The notes under the pieces: generated by a model | Databases searched by the model: none | What the model saw: only the letters and a program-made list of their open reading frames with translations | Told to the model about the DNA's origin: nothing | Part shown: positions 32,124 through 40,485 of the stretch, piece by piece | Layout: the number at the start of each line of letters is the position of its first letter | Numbering within the stretch: position 1 is the stretch's first letter | Source of the DNA: Clostridium sp. | GTDB taxonomy: Bacteria; Bacillota; Clostridia; Lachnospirales; Lachnospiraceae | NCBI GenBank assembly: GCA_018377235.1 | Contig: JAGZZT010000020.1 | Location: 1-40,753 of the forward strand | Length of the DNA stretch: 40,753 nt | Reading direction: 5' to 3' | Position numbers and translations under genes: made by a program

Positions 32124-32141
32124 TTGTGATATTATTAACAA
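32124..32141 (+). promoter_or_regulatory. Rex-type redox operator upstream of ldh
   Basis: TTGTGAT-ATTA-TTAACAA is an 18-base near-palindrome matching the clostridial Rex consensus TTGTTAA-N4-TTAACAA at all but two positions. It lies 68 bases before the ldh start and overlaps a possible -10 (TATTAT at 32130-32135), so Rex would block the promoter when NADH is low. Rex control of ldh is well known in Firmicutes. Confidence 0.8.
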
Positions 32142-32208
32142 TAGAGGGTTAGTTAAAACTACCTCATCATCTGTAAGCTTATACACCAAACACAGGAGGA
32201 CTTCTTTT

Positions 32209-33165
32209 ATGATGAGACATGATAATCGAAAAATTGCTCTGATCGGCACCGGAATGGTAGGAATGAGCTACGCCTATTCTCTGTTAAACCAGAATGTCTG
32301 CGATGAGCTGGTGCTGATTGATGTAAATAAAAAAAGAGCTATGGGAGAAGCCATGGATCTGAATCACGGTCTGGCCTTTTCCAGCTCTAATATGAAAATC
32401 TATGCCGGAAGCTATGATGACTGCACGGACGCTGATATTGTAGTTATATGCGCAGGAGTCGCCCAGAAGTCCGGAGAGACACGGCTGGATCTTTTAAAAA
32501 GAAATACAGAAGTGTTCCAGTCTATTATCGAGCCTGTTACCGCATCCGGCTTTAACGGTATTTTCCTGGTTGCCACCAATCCTGTAGATATTATGACAAA
32601 AATCACCTGCACGCTCTCAGGATTTAATCCAAGACGGGTTCTGGGAACAGGAACCACTCTCGATACTGCCCGCCTCCGCTATCTGGTGGGAGACTATCTG
32701 AAAGTGGATCCGAGAAACGTCCACGCCTATGTGATTGGAGAGCACGGCGACTCTGAATTCGTTCCGTGGAGCCAGGCCATGGTGGCTACGAAATCAATCC
32801 GGGAGCTGGTGAAAGAATCCCACGGCTCTATCTGTGAGCAGGATCTGGAAAAGATTTCCGAGGAGGTCCGAACCGCTGCCTATAAAATCATCGAGGCCAA
32901 AAACGCCACCTACTACGGCATCGGAATGGCTCTCACAAGAATTACAAAGGCTGTACTGGGCAATGAAAACAGCGTGATGACTGTCTCTGCTATGCTGAGG
33001 GGCGAGTACGGACAAAATGGCGTCTTCGTAGGAGTTCCCTGCATCATCAACCAGAATGGCATTCAGCGTGTGCTTCCCCTTTCTTTGGAGGAACATGAGC
33101 TGGAAAAACTTAACAGTTCCTGTGAAGTTCTAAAAGAATCTTACCACGCACTGGGAATGGAGTAG
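32209..33165 (+). CDS. ldh: L-lactate dehydrogenase
   Basis: NAD-dependent enzyme reducing pyruvate to L-lactate, 318 residues. The nucleotide-binding motif GTGMVG lies at 13-18. The specificity loop reads AQKSGETR with Gln86 at the position that is Arg in malate dehydrogenases, which points to lactate. Catalytic residues are Arg92, Asp152/Arg155 in LDTAR, and His179 in GEHGDSE. The ATG at 32209 was chosen because AGGAGG lies 9 bases upstream; the longer open frame adds 66 residues without family similarity. A 2-hydroxyglutarate dehydrogenase role is unlikely, since the known enzyme of that pathway makes the (R)-form and belongs to another family. Confidence 0.93.
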   Translation: MMRHDNRKIALIGTGMVGMSYAYSLLNQNVCDELVLIDVNKKRAMGEAMDLNHGLAFSSSNMKIYAGSYDDCTDADIVVICAGVAQKSGETRLDLLKRNTEVFQSIIEPVTASGFNGIFLVATNPVDIMTKITCTLSGFNPRRVLGTGTTLDTARLRYLVGDYLKVDPRNVHAYVIGEHGDSEFVPWSQAMVATKSIRELVKESHGSICEQDLEKISEEVRTAAYKIIEAKNATYYGIGMALTRITKAVLGNENSVMTVSAMLRGEYGQNGVFVGVPCIINQNGIQRVLPLSLEEHELEKLNSSCEVLKESYHALGME

Positions 33166-33293
33166 AGATACCGCACATATAGGCGGTGCAGTATACATTT
33201 CACGCCAAGATCCAGGCCTTCCGCCATTTCTGCAGATTTCTTATAATAGGAAGAAATAGTGTCAGTATCCAGGAGACGGCAAAAATTTAGTAT

Positions 33294-33331
33294 AAAAAAT
33301 CCCCGGTCACTGCTGTGATCGGGGATTTTTT
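33294..33331. terminator. Bidirectional terminator between ldh and hppA
   Basis: AAAAAATCCCCGGTCAC pairs with GTGATCGGGGATTTTTT, 4-base loop, with A- and T-runs on the two sides. It can end both the rightward ldh and the leftward hppA transcript. Confidence 0.92.
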
Positions 33332-33336
33332 GCCTC

Positions 33337-35319
33337 TTAGAAAATAGTTCCAATAGAAAGGAACAGCGGTGCAAATACAAGTGACACAATTGTCATCAGC
33401 TTGATTAAAATATTGATAGACGGACCAGAGGTATCCTTAAACGGATCACCGACTGTATCTCCGACTACGGCTGCCTTATGGGAATCGCTTCCCTTTCCGC
33501 CGTGAGTTCCGCTTTCAATGTACTTCTTCGCATTATCCCATGCGCCGCCTGCATTGGCCATAAAGATAGCCATCAGAACGCCTGTTACCAGAGAACCTGC
33601 CAACAGACCGCCCAGAGCGTCTGTTCCTAAAAGAAGGCCCATGGCAATCGGAACAACTACGGAAATCAGACCTGGAACTAACATCTCGTGAAGAGCTGCT
33701 GTAGTAGAAATACCTACGCAGGAAGTATAGTCAGGACGGCTCTCTCCCTTTAAGATACCTGGATCCTGGCGGAACTGACGTCTTACCTCTTCAATCATCT
33801 TGTAAGCTGCCTTGGAAACAGACTCCATAGTAATCGCAGAGAACAGGAATGGAAGCATACCGCCAATGAAAAGTCCAATGATAACCTTCGGATTCAAAAT
33901 ATCAATTGTTGTCAAATTAACTGCCTGTGCATAAGATACGAAAAGAGCCAGAGCTGTCAGAGCAGCAGAACCGATGGCAAAACCTTTTCCAATTGCTGCT
34001 GTTGTGTTGCCTACACTGTCTAACTTGTCAGTAATATTTCTTACGCTCTCATCCAGACCAGACATCTCTGCGATACCGCCTGCATTGTCTGCGATTGGAC
34101 CGTAGGCGTCTACCGCAATAGTGCTTCCTGTCGTAGCCAGCATTCCGACTGCCGCCAGAGCGATTCCATAAAGTCCAGCTGTGGAATACGCGATAATGAT
34201 GCCGATGGCAATAAAGAGAATCGGAACGACTGTAGATTTCATTCCTACTGCAAGTCCGGAAATAATGTTAGTAGCAGATCCTGTCTCAGACTGCTCTGCA
34301 ATCTTCTTAACAGAATTGTACTTGTCAGAGGTGTAAATCTCTGTCGCCTGTCCAATGATAAATCCTACTGCAAGTCCGGAGATAATTGCAGCAGCCTCGT
34401 GCATACGGCCGAAGAACATGTTGCTCAGGACTAAAGATGCCGCAATTACAATAGCATAAGCTACATAGCTTCCAAGATTTAAGGATTTCTGAGGATCAGT
34501 TCCCTCTTTTCCCTTTACGAAGAAAGTTCCAATCATGGATGCGATAATTCCGATTCCTGCCAGAACCAGCGGGAAGAACGCTCCCTCCACCTGATATGCC
34601 ACAACTCCCAGAGTAACAGCAGATACCAGAGAGCCTACATAAGACTCAAATAAGTCGGCTCCCATACCAGCTACGTCTCCTACGTTATCTCCTACGTTGT
34701 CAGCAATAACTGCCGGGTTTCTTGGATCGTCTTCCGGAATTCCAACCTCTACCTTACCTACCAGATCTGCGCCTACATCTGCCGCCTTTGTGTAGATTCC
34801 GCCTCCTACACGGGCAAATAATGCGATGGAAGATGCTCCCAGGCTGTAACCTGTCAGCACATTTACATCACCTGTAAAAAGATAAATTACACTGACTCCA
34901 AGAAGGCCAAGGCCTACTACGCACATTCCCATAACAGCGCCGCCCTTGTAGGCGATTCCGAGAGCCTTGCCCATGCCGCCCTCTTTTGCTCCGTTTGCCG
35001 TGCGCACGTTTGCGTCTGTGGCCACCTGCATGCCGAAATATCCAGCCATAGTAGAAAATGCAGCTCCCACTAAGAAGCACACTGCTGTAATCCAGTTTCC
35101 GATTCCCAGTCCGATGACAACAAACAGAACCAGGACAAACAGTACAAGGATTTTGTACTCAGCCTTTAAGAAGGCCTGAGCGCCTTCCTTGATTGCGCCG
35201 GAAATCTCTTTCATTCTGTCGTCTCCCGGCGACTGCTTTTTCACGCCTGACGCCAGAATCAGCGCAAATACCAGCGCTGCTGCTGCCGCTATCGGCGCCA
35301 GCCATACCAATTCATTCAT
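33337..35319 (-). CDS. hppA: Membrane-bound ion-translocating pyrophosphatase
   Basis: Integral membrane pump that couples pyrophosphate hydrolysis to Na+ or H+ export. The 660-residue protein has about 16 helices and the catalytic motifs DVGADLVGKVE (about 181-191), EDDPRNPAVIADNVGDNVGD (196-215) and ADLFESYVGS (Glu225). GNTTAAIGKG carries Ala where K+-independent enzymes have Lys, so it should be K+-dependent; such enzymes are often Na+ pumps. The ATG at 35319 follows GGGAGG; a GTG just before it was rejected. The leader carries two tandem hairpins. A Na+ pump here would share the ion circuit with the decarboxylase 5 kb away. Confidence 0.94.
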   Translation of the reverse strand: MNELVWLAPIAAAAALVFALILASGVKKQSPGDDRMKEISGAIKEGAQAFLKAEYKILVLFVLVLFVVIGLGIGNWITAVCFLVGAAFSTMAGYFGMQVATDANVRTANGAKEGGMGKALGIAYKGGAVMGMCVVGLGLLGVSVIYLFTGDVNVLTGYSLGASSIALFARVGGGIYTKAADVGADLVGKVEVGIPEDDPRNPAVIADNVGDNVGDVAGMGADLFESYVGSLVSAVTLGVVAYQVEGAFFPLVLAGIGIIASMIGTFFVKGKEGTDPQKSLNLGSYVAYAIVIAASLVLSNMFFGRMHEAAAIISGLAVGFIIGQATEIYTSDKYNSVKKIAEQSETGSATNIISGLAVGMKSTVVPILFIAIGIIIAYSTAGLYGIALAAVGMLATTGSTIAVDAYGPIADNAGGIAEMSGLDESVRNITDKLDSVGNTTAAIGKGFAIGSAALTALALFVSYAQAVNLTTIDILNPKVIIGLFIGGMLPFLFSAITMESVSKAAYKMIEEVRRQFRQDPGILKGESRPDYTSCVGISTTAALHEMLVPGLISVVVPIAMGLLLGTDALGGLLAGSLVTGVLMAIFMANAGGAWDNAKKYIESGTHGGKGSDSHKAAVVGDTVGDPFKDTSGPSINILIKLMTIVSLVFAPLFLSIGTIF

Positions 35320-35390
35320 CACTTTTTCCTCCCTTAAGTAATTGCTTCGCCCCGCGGAACCTGCGGAATCTTAATCTTTCCACGGAGTAT

Positions 35391-35418
35391 TTGTTTTACA
35401 GCTATATCTGTAAAACAA
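35391..35418 (-). other. hppA: Second hairpin of the hppA leader
   Basis: TTGTTTTACAG and CTGTAAAACAA form an 11-bp perfect inverted repeat with a 6-base loop, about 70 bases before the hppA start. It directly follows the terminator-like hairpin in the leftward transcript. Confidence 0.65.
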
Positions 35419-35419
35419 A

Positions 35420-35451
35420 AAAATGCAAGTTCGGTATAACAACCTGCATTT
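35420..35451 (-). terminator. hppA: Terminator-like hairpin at the 5' end of the hppA transcript
   Basis: Read leftward, AAATGCAGGTT pairs with AACTTGCATTT (one mismatch) and the stem runs into seven Ts. It begins only about 7 bases after the predicted transcript start, so it would stop most transcripts unless something prevents folding. This suggests attenuation control of hppA. Confidence 0.6.
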
Positions 35452-35464
35452 ATATAATAAAATA

Positions 35465-35493
35465 AGAATACTATTGAAATGCTGTTTCGTCAA
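35465..35493 (-). promoter_or_regulatory. hppA: Promoter of hppA
   Basis: Leftward -35 TTGACG (35488-35493), 17-base spacer, -10 TATTCT (35465-35470). Another -10-like TATTAT lies a few bases further downstream. Confidence 0.65.
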
Positions 35494-35645
35494 TATAATG
35501 ACAAGATTTTAACGTGATTTGCAGCTATTTTTTTGTTTTTTTCTGAAATTTTATGCTTTTACTTTGTCTTCCTCTGCGTTTCCAGGCCCAGCTGCCTCCC
35601 CATGAGCTGTTCTGCTAAGTCTTCGTTAAGCTTAATCCTTCCTGA

Positions 35646-35674
35646 TTGCAATTCTTAAAACTTTTTAGTAGAAT
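35646..35674 (+). promoter_or_regulatory. Promoter of the CorC/HlyC-type gene
   Basis: Rightward -35 TTGCAA (35646-35651), 17-base spacer, -10 TAGAAT (35669-35674), about 90 bases before the start. The leader between contains a GTCCGG/CCGGAC hairpin. Confidence 0.7.
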
Positions 35675-35762
35675 ACCTGTGTCGTCCGGCCAGAACCGAT
35701 GCTCCGGACTTCTGTTTCACTCTTCCGGAAACCAGTTATCAAAATAAAAAGGAGTATTATTT

Positions 35763-37109
35763 GTGGACAATTTACCTGGACTATTGCTGATACAGGCAGG
35801 TCTCATCTTTCTCAACGCATTTTTTGCAGCAACTGAAATCGCAGTCATTTCTCTCAATCACGCTAAACTGAAAAAACTTCAGGAATCAGGCGACCGGACA
35901 GCTGGACGTCTCTTAGCCATGGCGGAAGAGCCATCCGGCTTTCTCTCTACCATACAGATTGGAATTACCCTGGCCGGTTTTCTGGGCAGCGCCTTTGCCG
36001 CCGAGAATTTTTCGGATCCCTTGACTCACTGGATTTATGACATTCTGGGGATTCAGGTTTTCTCTCCGGCGGCCCTGAATACTGTGTCCGTCATTTTCAT
36101 TACCCTGATCCTCTCCTACTTTACCCTGATTTTTGGGGAGCTGGTTCCTAAACGGGCAGCCATGCAGAAGCCCTATGAGATCGCCAGATTTTCCTGCCGG
36201 ATCGTAACTGCCATCGCTTTTCTGGCAAAACCTGTGATCGCCTTTCTGGCTTTTTCCACGAACCTGGTACTGCGTCTGCTGGGAATGAAGGCGGAAGCAG
36301 AGGAAGAAAATCTTACAGAAGAAGAGCTTCGCATGATGATTGAACTGGGAAAGGAAAAAGGCGCTATAGACGAGGACGAGACGGAGTGGATTCAGAATGT
36401 ATTTGATTTCAGAGATACCTCTATCCTTTCCTCCATGACGAGAGAAGCCGATATCATCAGCCTGGACGAACATTCCACCGATCAGGAGATTATCAGTATT
36501 ATCCGGGAATCCGGCCTGTCCCGTCTCCCCGTCTACACAAAGGATCGCGAGGATATCCGGGGAGTTCTCTACACAAGAGAATATCTCCTGAATCTTACTG
36601 CCCCCCAGCCAAAGTCCCTTGACCAGCTTCTGCACGATGCTTACTTTGTACCGGAATCCATCCATGCCGATGATCTTTTCCGGGATATGCAGACAAAGAA
36701 GGTTCACATGGCGATTGTAGTGGACGAGTATGGAAATCTGTCCGGGCTGATTACTCTGGAGGATCTTCTGGAAGAGATTGTGGGAAATATTTACGATGAA
36801 TTTGACCCAGTGATGGAACCGAAAATTGAAAAAGTAGATGAAAATCTCTGGAGATTTCCTGGAGACACACCTGTAGAGGAAGCAGCGGAACAAATGGGCG
36901 TTACTCTTCCTGACAAAGAGGAGTATGATACCATCGGAGGTATGGTCTTAAGCTGTCTCAGAACTATTCCCAAAGACGGAACCACCGTCGATGCAGAGCT
37001 GTATGGTCTTTCCCTCCACGTGGAAAAAATTACAAACCACAGAATCGAATCTGTTCTGGTGAAAAAGCTGCCGGATGCAAAGAAGGCTGCAAAAGAAAAC
37101 GAGGCGTAA
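35763..37109 (+). CDS. CNNM/CorC (hemolysin C-like) membrane protein with CBS domains
   Basis: Membrane protein of the UPF0053/CorC-HlyC group, relatives of which export Mg2+ or Co2+. The 448-residue chain has an N-terminal CNNM (DUF21) domain with about four helices (residues 1-190, including LLLIQAGLIFLNAFFAATEIAVISL), a CBS pair (about 200-330, with SGLSRLPVYTKD and HMAIVVDEYGNLSGLITLEDLLEEIVG), and a C-terminal CorC_HlyC domain (about 345-430). The start is GTG at 35763 with AAGGAG 8 bases upstream. It is divergent from hppA. The transported ion is not certain; a toxin role is unlikely despite the old hemolysin name. Confidence 0.92.
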   Translation: MDNLPGLLLIQAGLIFLNAFFAATEIAVISLNHAKLKKLQESGDRTAGRLLAMAEEPSGFLSTIQIGITLAGFLGSAFAAENFSDPLTHWIYDILGIQVFSPAALNTVSVIFITLILSYFTLIFGELVPKRAAMQKPYEIARFSCRIVTAIAFLAKPVIAFLAFSTNLVLRLLGMKAEAEEENLTEEELRMMIELGKEKGAIDEDETEWIQNVFDFRDTSILSSMTREADIISLDEHSTDQEIISIIRESGLSRLPVYTKDREDIRGVLYTREYLLNLTAPQPKSLDQLLHDAYFVPESIHADDLFRDMQTKKVHMAIVVDEYGNLSGLITLEDLLEEIVGNIYDEFDPVMEPKIEKVDENLWRFPGDTPVEEAAEQMGVTLPDKEEYDTIGGMVLSCLRTIPKDGTTVDAELYGLSLHVEKITNHRIESVLVKKLPDAKKAAKENEA

Positions 37110-37123
37110 AGCCTGAGTTTGGA

Positions 37124-37170
37124 TAAAAGGAAGTGTCTCAGCTTAATAACGAGCTGAAACACTTCCTTTT
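37124..37170. terminator. Bidirectional terminator
   Basis: AAAAGGAAGTGT-TCAGCT pairs with AGCTGA-ACACTTCCTTTT, giving an 18-bp stem with one internal mismatch, and A/T runs on both sides. It ends the CorC-type gene rightward and the lysozyme gene leftward. Confidence 0.9.
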
Positions 37171-37221
37171 CTGTACAGTTTTTTAATTTACTCTCTCTCT
37201 GCGCTTTTAGGACAAAGGCTT

Positions 37222-38814
37222 CTACTGTGTGTCAGACGCCGGACCTGCCGGGCCGCTTCCGCTATTCTGAGGACTCTGGGTCTGTGAGCTCTGGCCTCCT
37301 GCATTCTGACTGCTCTCTGCTCCTGCCTGTCCTTCCGCCGCATTCTCAGCTGGAATCTCTGTGCAGACACCGTTTGACGCTGCCTGGTATTTCACTCCAT
37401 TTCGCTCAAGAACTGCATTGGCCGCCATAGCTCCGGAATCATTCAGGTAGTAAAGAGCTCCGTCCACCTCAATCCAGCCAGTCTGCATATGGCCTTCTCC
37501 ATTCATGTAATACCAGGTATCTCCTGACTGCTTCCAGCCTGCAGCCATACTTCCATCGCTGTTTAAGTAATAGGTGTGGCCATCCATCTGTTTCCAGCCT
37601 GTCTCCATCCTGCCGTCTGTGCCCAGGTAGTAGCGTTTTCCGTCAATATCCTGCCAGCCAGTCCGCATCTTTCCATCGCTTCCCAGATAATACCAGGACT
37701 CGTCAAGCTTCTGCCAGCCAGACGCCATTCTGCCGTCCGTACCAAGATAGTAGCGTCCTCCATCGATATCCTGCCAGCCGGCGCGCCTCTTTCCGTCTGC
37801 ACCCAGGTAATACCAGGTTCCATCCACCTGCTGCCAGTTTACAGCCATACGGCCCGAATCCTTAAAATAGTACCAGGAACCGTCAAGTTCCTTCCAGCCG
37901 GTCTGCATCTTTCCATCCTGTGCCAGATAGTAAACTCCATCCTCCAGATTCTTCCAGCCGACAGATGGACTTCCGGATTCGTCCATATAATACCAGCCGT
38001 TTCCATCATTGATCCAGCTGTTTTTCTGCATTACATAGTTCTGGTAGTAGTAGCGTTTTCCTCCAATTTCTCTCCACGTATTGGCTGGAATCACGGAAGC
38101 ATAATCCTTAAACTGGAAATCAATATCCACATTTCCTGCAATTCCATTAACAGAGCCTGTATTTGTAGCCTGCCAGATAGCCGGACTGTCGTAAGTGTAC
38201 ATAACATTATAGCGGGCTACCCAGATATCGTAGTCCAGAGAAGATTTGTCAATCTTGTTGTTCAGCCAGTATTCATTGGCATATACCATAGGATAGTAGC
38301 CTGCAGCCTCAATCTTCCGGCAAAAGGCGTTAATAATAGCGCTGACCTGATCCGGCGGAAGGGTTCCCAGGGTTCCAGCATCCTCCGCGTCAAAGGCAAT
38401 GGGATAGGAAATGGGGTAATCCTTCACCAGATCGAGAATAAAATCTGCCTCCTGCTCTGCCATCTCCACACTGGTGGCGTAGGAATAAATATAAGCACCC
38501 AGCTCTACACCTGCCGCATGCGCCGCGTCAGCATTCGTCCTGAAGTTTGGATCCACCTCTCCCTTATACCTGGTTCCCAGCATAACAAAATCCACATCGT
38601 CTGCTGCCACCTGATTCCAGTCCACGTTCTGCTGCCAATGGGACACATCGATTCCCCGCTTCAGCACTCCTTTTATAGAAGTTCCGTCTGGCATTTCGTA
38701 TCCGCTTCCCGACTTTTCCCATACAGCCGCATAGACTGCAAAAGGCTGAAACCAGACAGAAGCGCCTAAAATTCCCGCCATTGCCAGAGCAGCCAGAGGT
38801 AATTTTTTCTTCAT
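37222..38814 (-). CDS. Secreted GH25 lysozyme with cell-wall-binding repeats
   Basis: Muramidase that cleaves peptidoglycan, probably an autolysin. The 530-residue protein has a signal peptide (MKKKLPLAALAMAGILGASVWF, cleaved near AVYAA), a GH25 domain at about residues 48-240 (RGIDVSHWQQNVDW, catalytic Asp/Glu in FDAEDAG, YDIWVARYN) and about ten cell-wall-binding repeats of roughly 20 residues (GW...YYL...DG.M) at about 245-460. A low-complexity Ser/Gln/Gly/Pro tail ends it. Repeats alternate in pairs, giving a 40-residue higher-order unit. AAGGAG lies 9 bases before the start. The repeats resemble choline-binding modules, but the ligand here is not known. Confidence 0.93.
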   Translation of the reverse strand: MKKKLPLAALAMAGILGASVWFQPFAVYAAVWEKSGSGYEMPDGTSIKGVLKRGIDVSHWQQNVDWNQVAADDVDFVMLGTRYKGEVDPNFRTNADAAHAAGVELGAYIYSYATSVEMAEQEADFILDLVKDYPISYPIAFDAEDAGTLGTLPPDQVSAIINAFCRKIEAAGYYPMVYANEYWLNNKIDKSSLDYDIWVARYNVMYTYDSPAIWQATNTGSVNGIAGNVDIDFQFKDYASVIPANTWREIGGKRYYYQNYVMQKNSWINDGNGWYYMDESGSPSVGWKNLEDGVYYLAQDGKMQTGWKELDGSWYYFKDSGRMAVNWQQVDGTWYYLGADGKRRAGWQDIDGGRYYLGTDGRMASGWQKLDESWYYLGSDGKMRTGWQDIDGKRYYLGTDGRMETGWKQMDGHTYYLNSDGSMAAGWKQSGDTWYYMNGEGHMQTGWIEVDGALYYLNDSGAMAANAVLERNGVKYQAASNGVCTEIPAENAAEGQAGAESSQNAGGQSSQTQSPQNSGSGPAGPASDTQ

Positions 38815-38952
38815 ATGTTGATTCTCCTTTTATCAATTCGCCTAGTATATCTCTTATAGTCTACCAGATCCTGCCGTTTTTCCTCAAGAGGCAATTCTTA
38901 CGATTTTCATACAATTTTACATTTTTATGCTTCTTTAGCGGGAGGAACAGGC

Positions 38953-39576
38953 TTACCCCTTTAAAAGCCATTCTGTCAGTTCCCTGTGAGGTCTCTCCGG
39001 AGTACTCTCAAATACATTGACATAGTCCCTGTCTCCGCTCCTATCACGAAACGCAGGGTAGAGAAATCCAAATTCCGCCTTTCCAGGCTCATATTCTCCA
39101 GCCAGAGGGCTCACTGTGAAGATAAGATATTCATACAGCTCCTCCGAATCCTCCAGCTGTTCTTTATCTCCGGCTTTTGCTGGTACATCATATCTGCCGT
39201 AAAACAAAAAGCAGGCATAAGGATACCCTGGCTGATACTGCTCGCCGATTACCTCGTACAGCAGATCCAGGAGACCGTCATTTTTCATCTCCGACTGGCA
39301 GATTCCATCCAAAAGCTGCCAGAGCCGGCCTGGACGCCTGGACGCTTCAGGGATTCTGCAGTCTTTCAGCTGTACGTTCGTATCAGCAAATGGGACTGTC
39401 TTAGCCAAGGCCAGCTGTTTTGTCCTCTCTGAAGCTGAAAGCCTCAAAAAATTCGTATTAAAAGTTCCGTCCACATATCCCTCTTCATCAAAATAGGCTC
39501 CCGCTATCCGGCTTATGCAGGAACGGGCAGGTGTCATCCTTCTGGTCAGCTCCAGCATATCTTCTCTGTGGATCAT
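38953..39576 (-). CDS. DUF4317-like protein, short form
   Basis: Hypothetical cytoplasmic protein of 207 residues with no signal or membrane segment. The N-terminus (LTRRMTPARSCISRIAGAYFDEEG) and the later QYQPGYPYACFLFYGRYDVP segment resemble the DUF4317 family, which is common in Clostridia and has no known function. As I recall, family members are about 370-400 residues, so this would be a shortened version or a paralog. It starts after AAGGAG and ends in an ordinary stop. It is next to decayed transposon sequence, which may explain a shortened form. The function is unknown. Confidence 0.7.
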   Translation of the reverse strand: MIHREDMLELTRRMTPARSCISRIAGAYFDEEGYVDGTFNTNFLRLSASERTKQLALAKTVPFADTNVQLKDCRIPEASRRPGRLWQLLDGICQSEMKNDGLLDLLYEVIGEQYQPGYPYACFLFYGRYDVPAKAGDKEQLEDSEELYEYLIFTVSPLAGEYEPGKAEFGFLYPAFRDRSGDRDYVNVFESTPERPHRELTEWLLKG

Positions 39577-39729
39577 TTTTTCTCCTTCACATATTACTTT
39601 TCAGGTTACAGTTCAAAATAATGTATGATTAATTTCGTAAAATCGATTTTATAAAAATAGATATGATTTATAGCCGTTTAGTAAAATTAAGTCACCACAA
39701 TCAAATCTATCAAAGGAGGCTATAGAATC

Positions 39730-39944
39730 ATGTCTGATAAGATTATACAGCTAAATGAGGGCTTAATAAAGCGCGATTTAAAGGAACTTTAAATGTACTG
39801 CTTAATAAGAAAAACGGCGAATTAGTCAGTGCCGAAAAATATGAGCGTTTCTATGACTGCCAGAGGTATCGTTCCAGCCATTATAAACGGAATCTTCCGC
39901 AGGAAAAAGCAGGTGAATATTCAGGTGGAATATCGAGTGTGTGA
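39730..39944 (+). pseudogene. IS256-type transposase remnant (frameshifted N-terminus)
   Basis: AAAGGAGG precedes an ATG that opens MSDKIIQLNEGLIKRDLKEL, typical of the start of IS256 (Mutator) transposases, then stops at 39790. Moving back one base, the frame from 39789 continues with LNVLLNKKNGELVSAEKYER and RYRSSHYKRNL, which match the next part of the same family, ending at TGA 39942. Only about the first 70 of about 400 residues remain, with a frameshift, so it is inactive. No terminal repeats were found. Confidence 0.75.
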
Positions 39945-40129
39945 AGAAAAGGATCTCTTGACACACTCACTTTTTCAGTTTTTATTTCTGCATATTTTTT
40001 GAAATGCCATAAAACAACTGGTAAATTTGGTCATTTAAACCACTTTTACCAGCCATTTTAGATTTAATGCCGTTGCTGAAAAGAGGCATTCTTCTATTTC
40101 TTTCTGAAGGCCTCTTTTCTGGATTTTAA
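39945..40129. other. Gene-free spacer with no recognised content
   Basis: AT-rich sequence between the two transposase fragments. Short inverted pieces such as AAAAGAGGC/GCCTCTTTT (40078-40118) are visible, which could be a terminator-like hairpin left by an element. I see no gene. Confidence 0.4.
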
Positions 40130-40276
40130 TGTATTACAGACCTCACGGAGATCCCGGCGTCCAATGGAAAACTGTATGTATCTGCGATTTTCGACTGTTT
40201 CGATCTTAGCGTCCTTGAACTGGCAATGGAAACAAGGAGGCCTTCCTCCTATGATAAAACGCAGGAAGTATTATGA
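40130..40276 (+). pseudogene. IS3-family transposase (OrfB) core fragment
   Basis: A 48-codon open stretch without its own start reads CITDLTEIPASNGKLYVSAI, then FDCFDLSVLELAMET. This matches the retroviral-integrase (rve) core of IS3/IS150 OrfB around its first catalytic Asp (TDLTEI). It stops at TGA 40274 and the following frame does not restore the downstream DDE residues. It is a decayed fragment. IS fragments from two families side by side mark a former insertion hotspot. Confidence 0.7.
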
Positions 40277-40444
40277 GGCTTTGGAGATGGCGGCATAGTC
40301 AGTGATATCCTTGAGGGAAATGTGTCAACTAATATTGACAATATCAGAACAAGTCTCACAGCCGGGAGCCGGAGCGATAAAGGATACTGCGTTTGGTGTA
40401 CCCCTTCAAGGGTGTCGCGTTTCATGACATCCTTTTGCATACAG

Positions 40445-40477
40445 AAAAACCGCCGCACAGGTTTCCCCATACGGCGG
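40445..40477 (-). terminator. Terminator of the YafQ-type toxin gene
   Basis: CCGCCG (40450-40455) and CGGCGG (40472-40477) form a stem. Leftward it is followed by five Ts. It lies 9 bases after the toxin stop codon. Confidence 0.8.
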
Positions 40478-40485
40478 CAGAGTGT

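Noticed and set aside
32011..32208. 66-residue N-terminal extension of lactate dehydrogenase
   Set aside because: It crosses the Rex-like operator and promoter, lacks family similarity, and AGGAGG supports the ATG at 32209.
35913..36893. Minus-strand 326-codon frame
   Set aside because: It is antisense to the CorC-type gene, has no start signal and no recognisable domain.
37440..38050. Regularly spaced repeats resembling a CRISPR array
   Set aside because: The period is in phase with the protein, there are no unique spacers, and the repeats encode wall-binding modules.
37576..38769. Plus-strand 397-codon frame
   Set aside because: It is the exact antisense of the lysozyme gene; its periodic sequence only mirrors the wall-binding repeats.
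40249..40470. Minus-strand 73-codon frame near the toxin
   Set aside because: It covers the toxin terminator and the antisense of the IS3 fragment and has no ribosome binding site.
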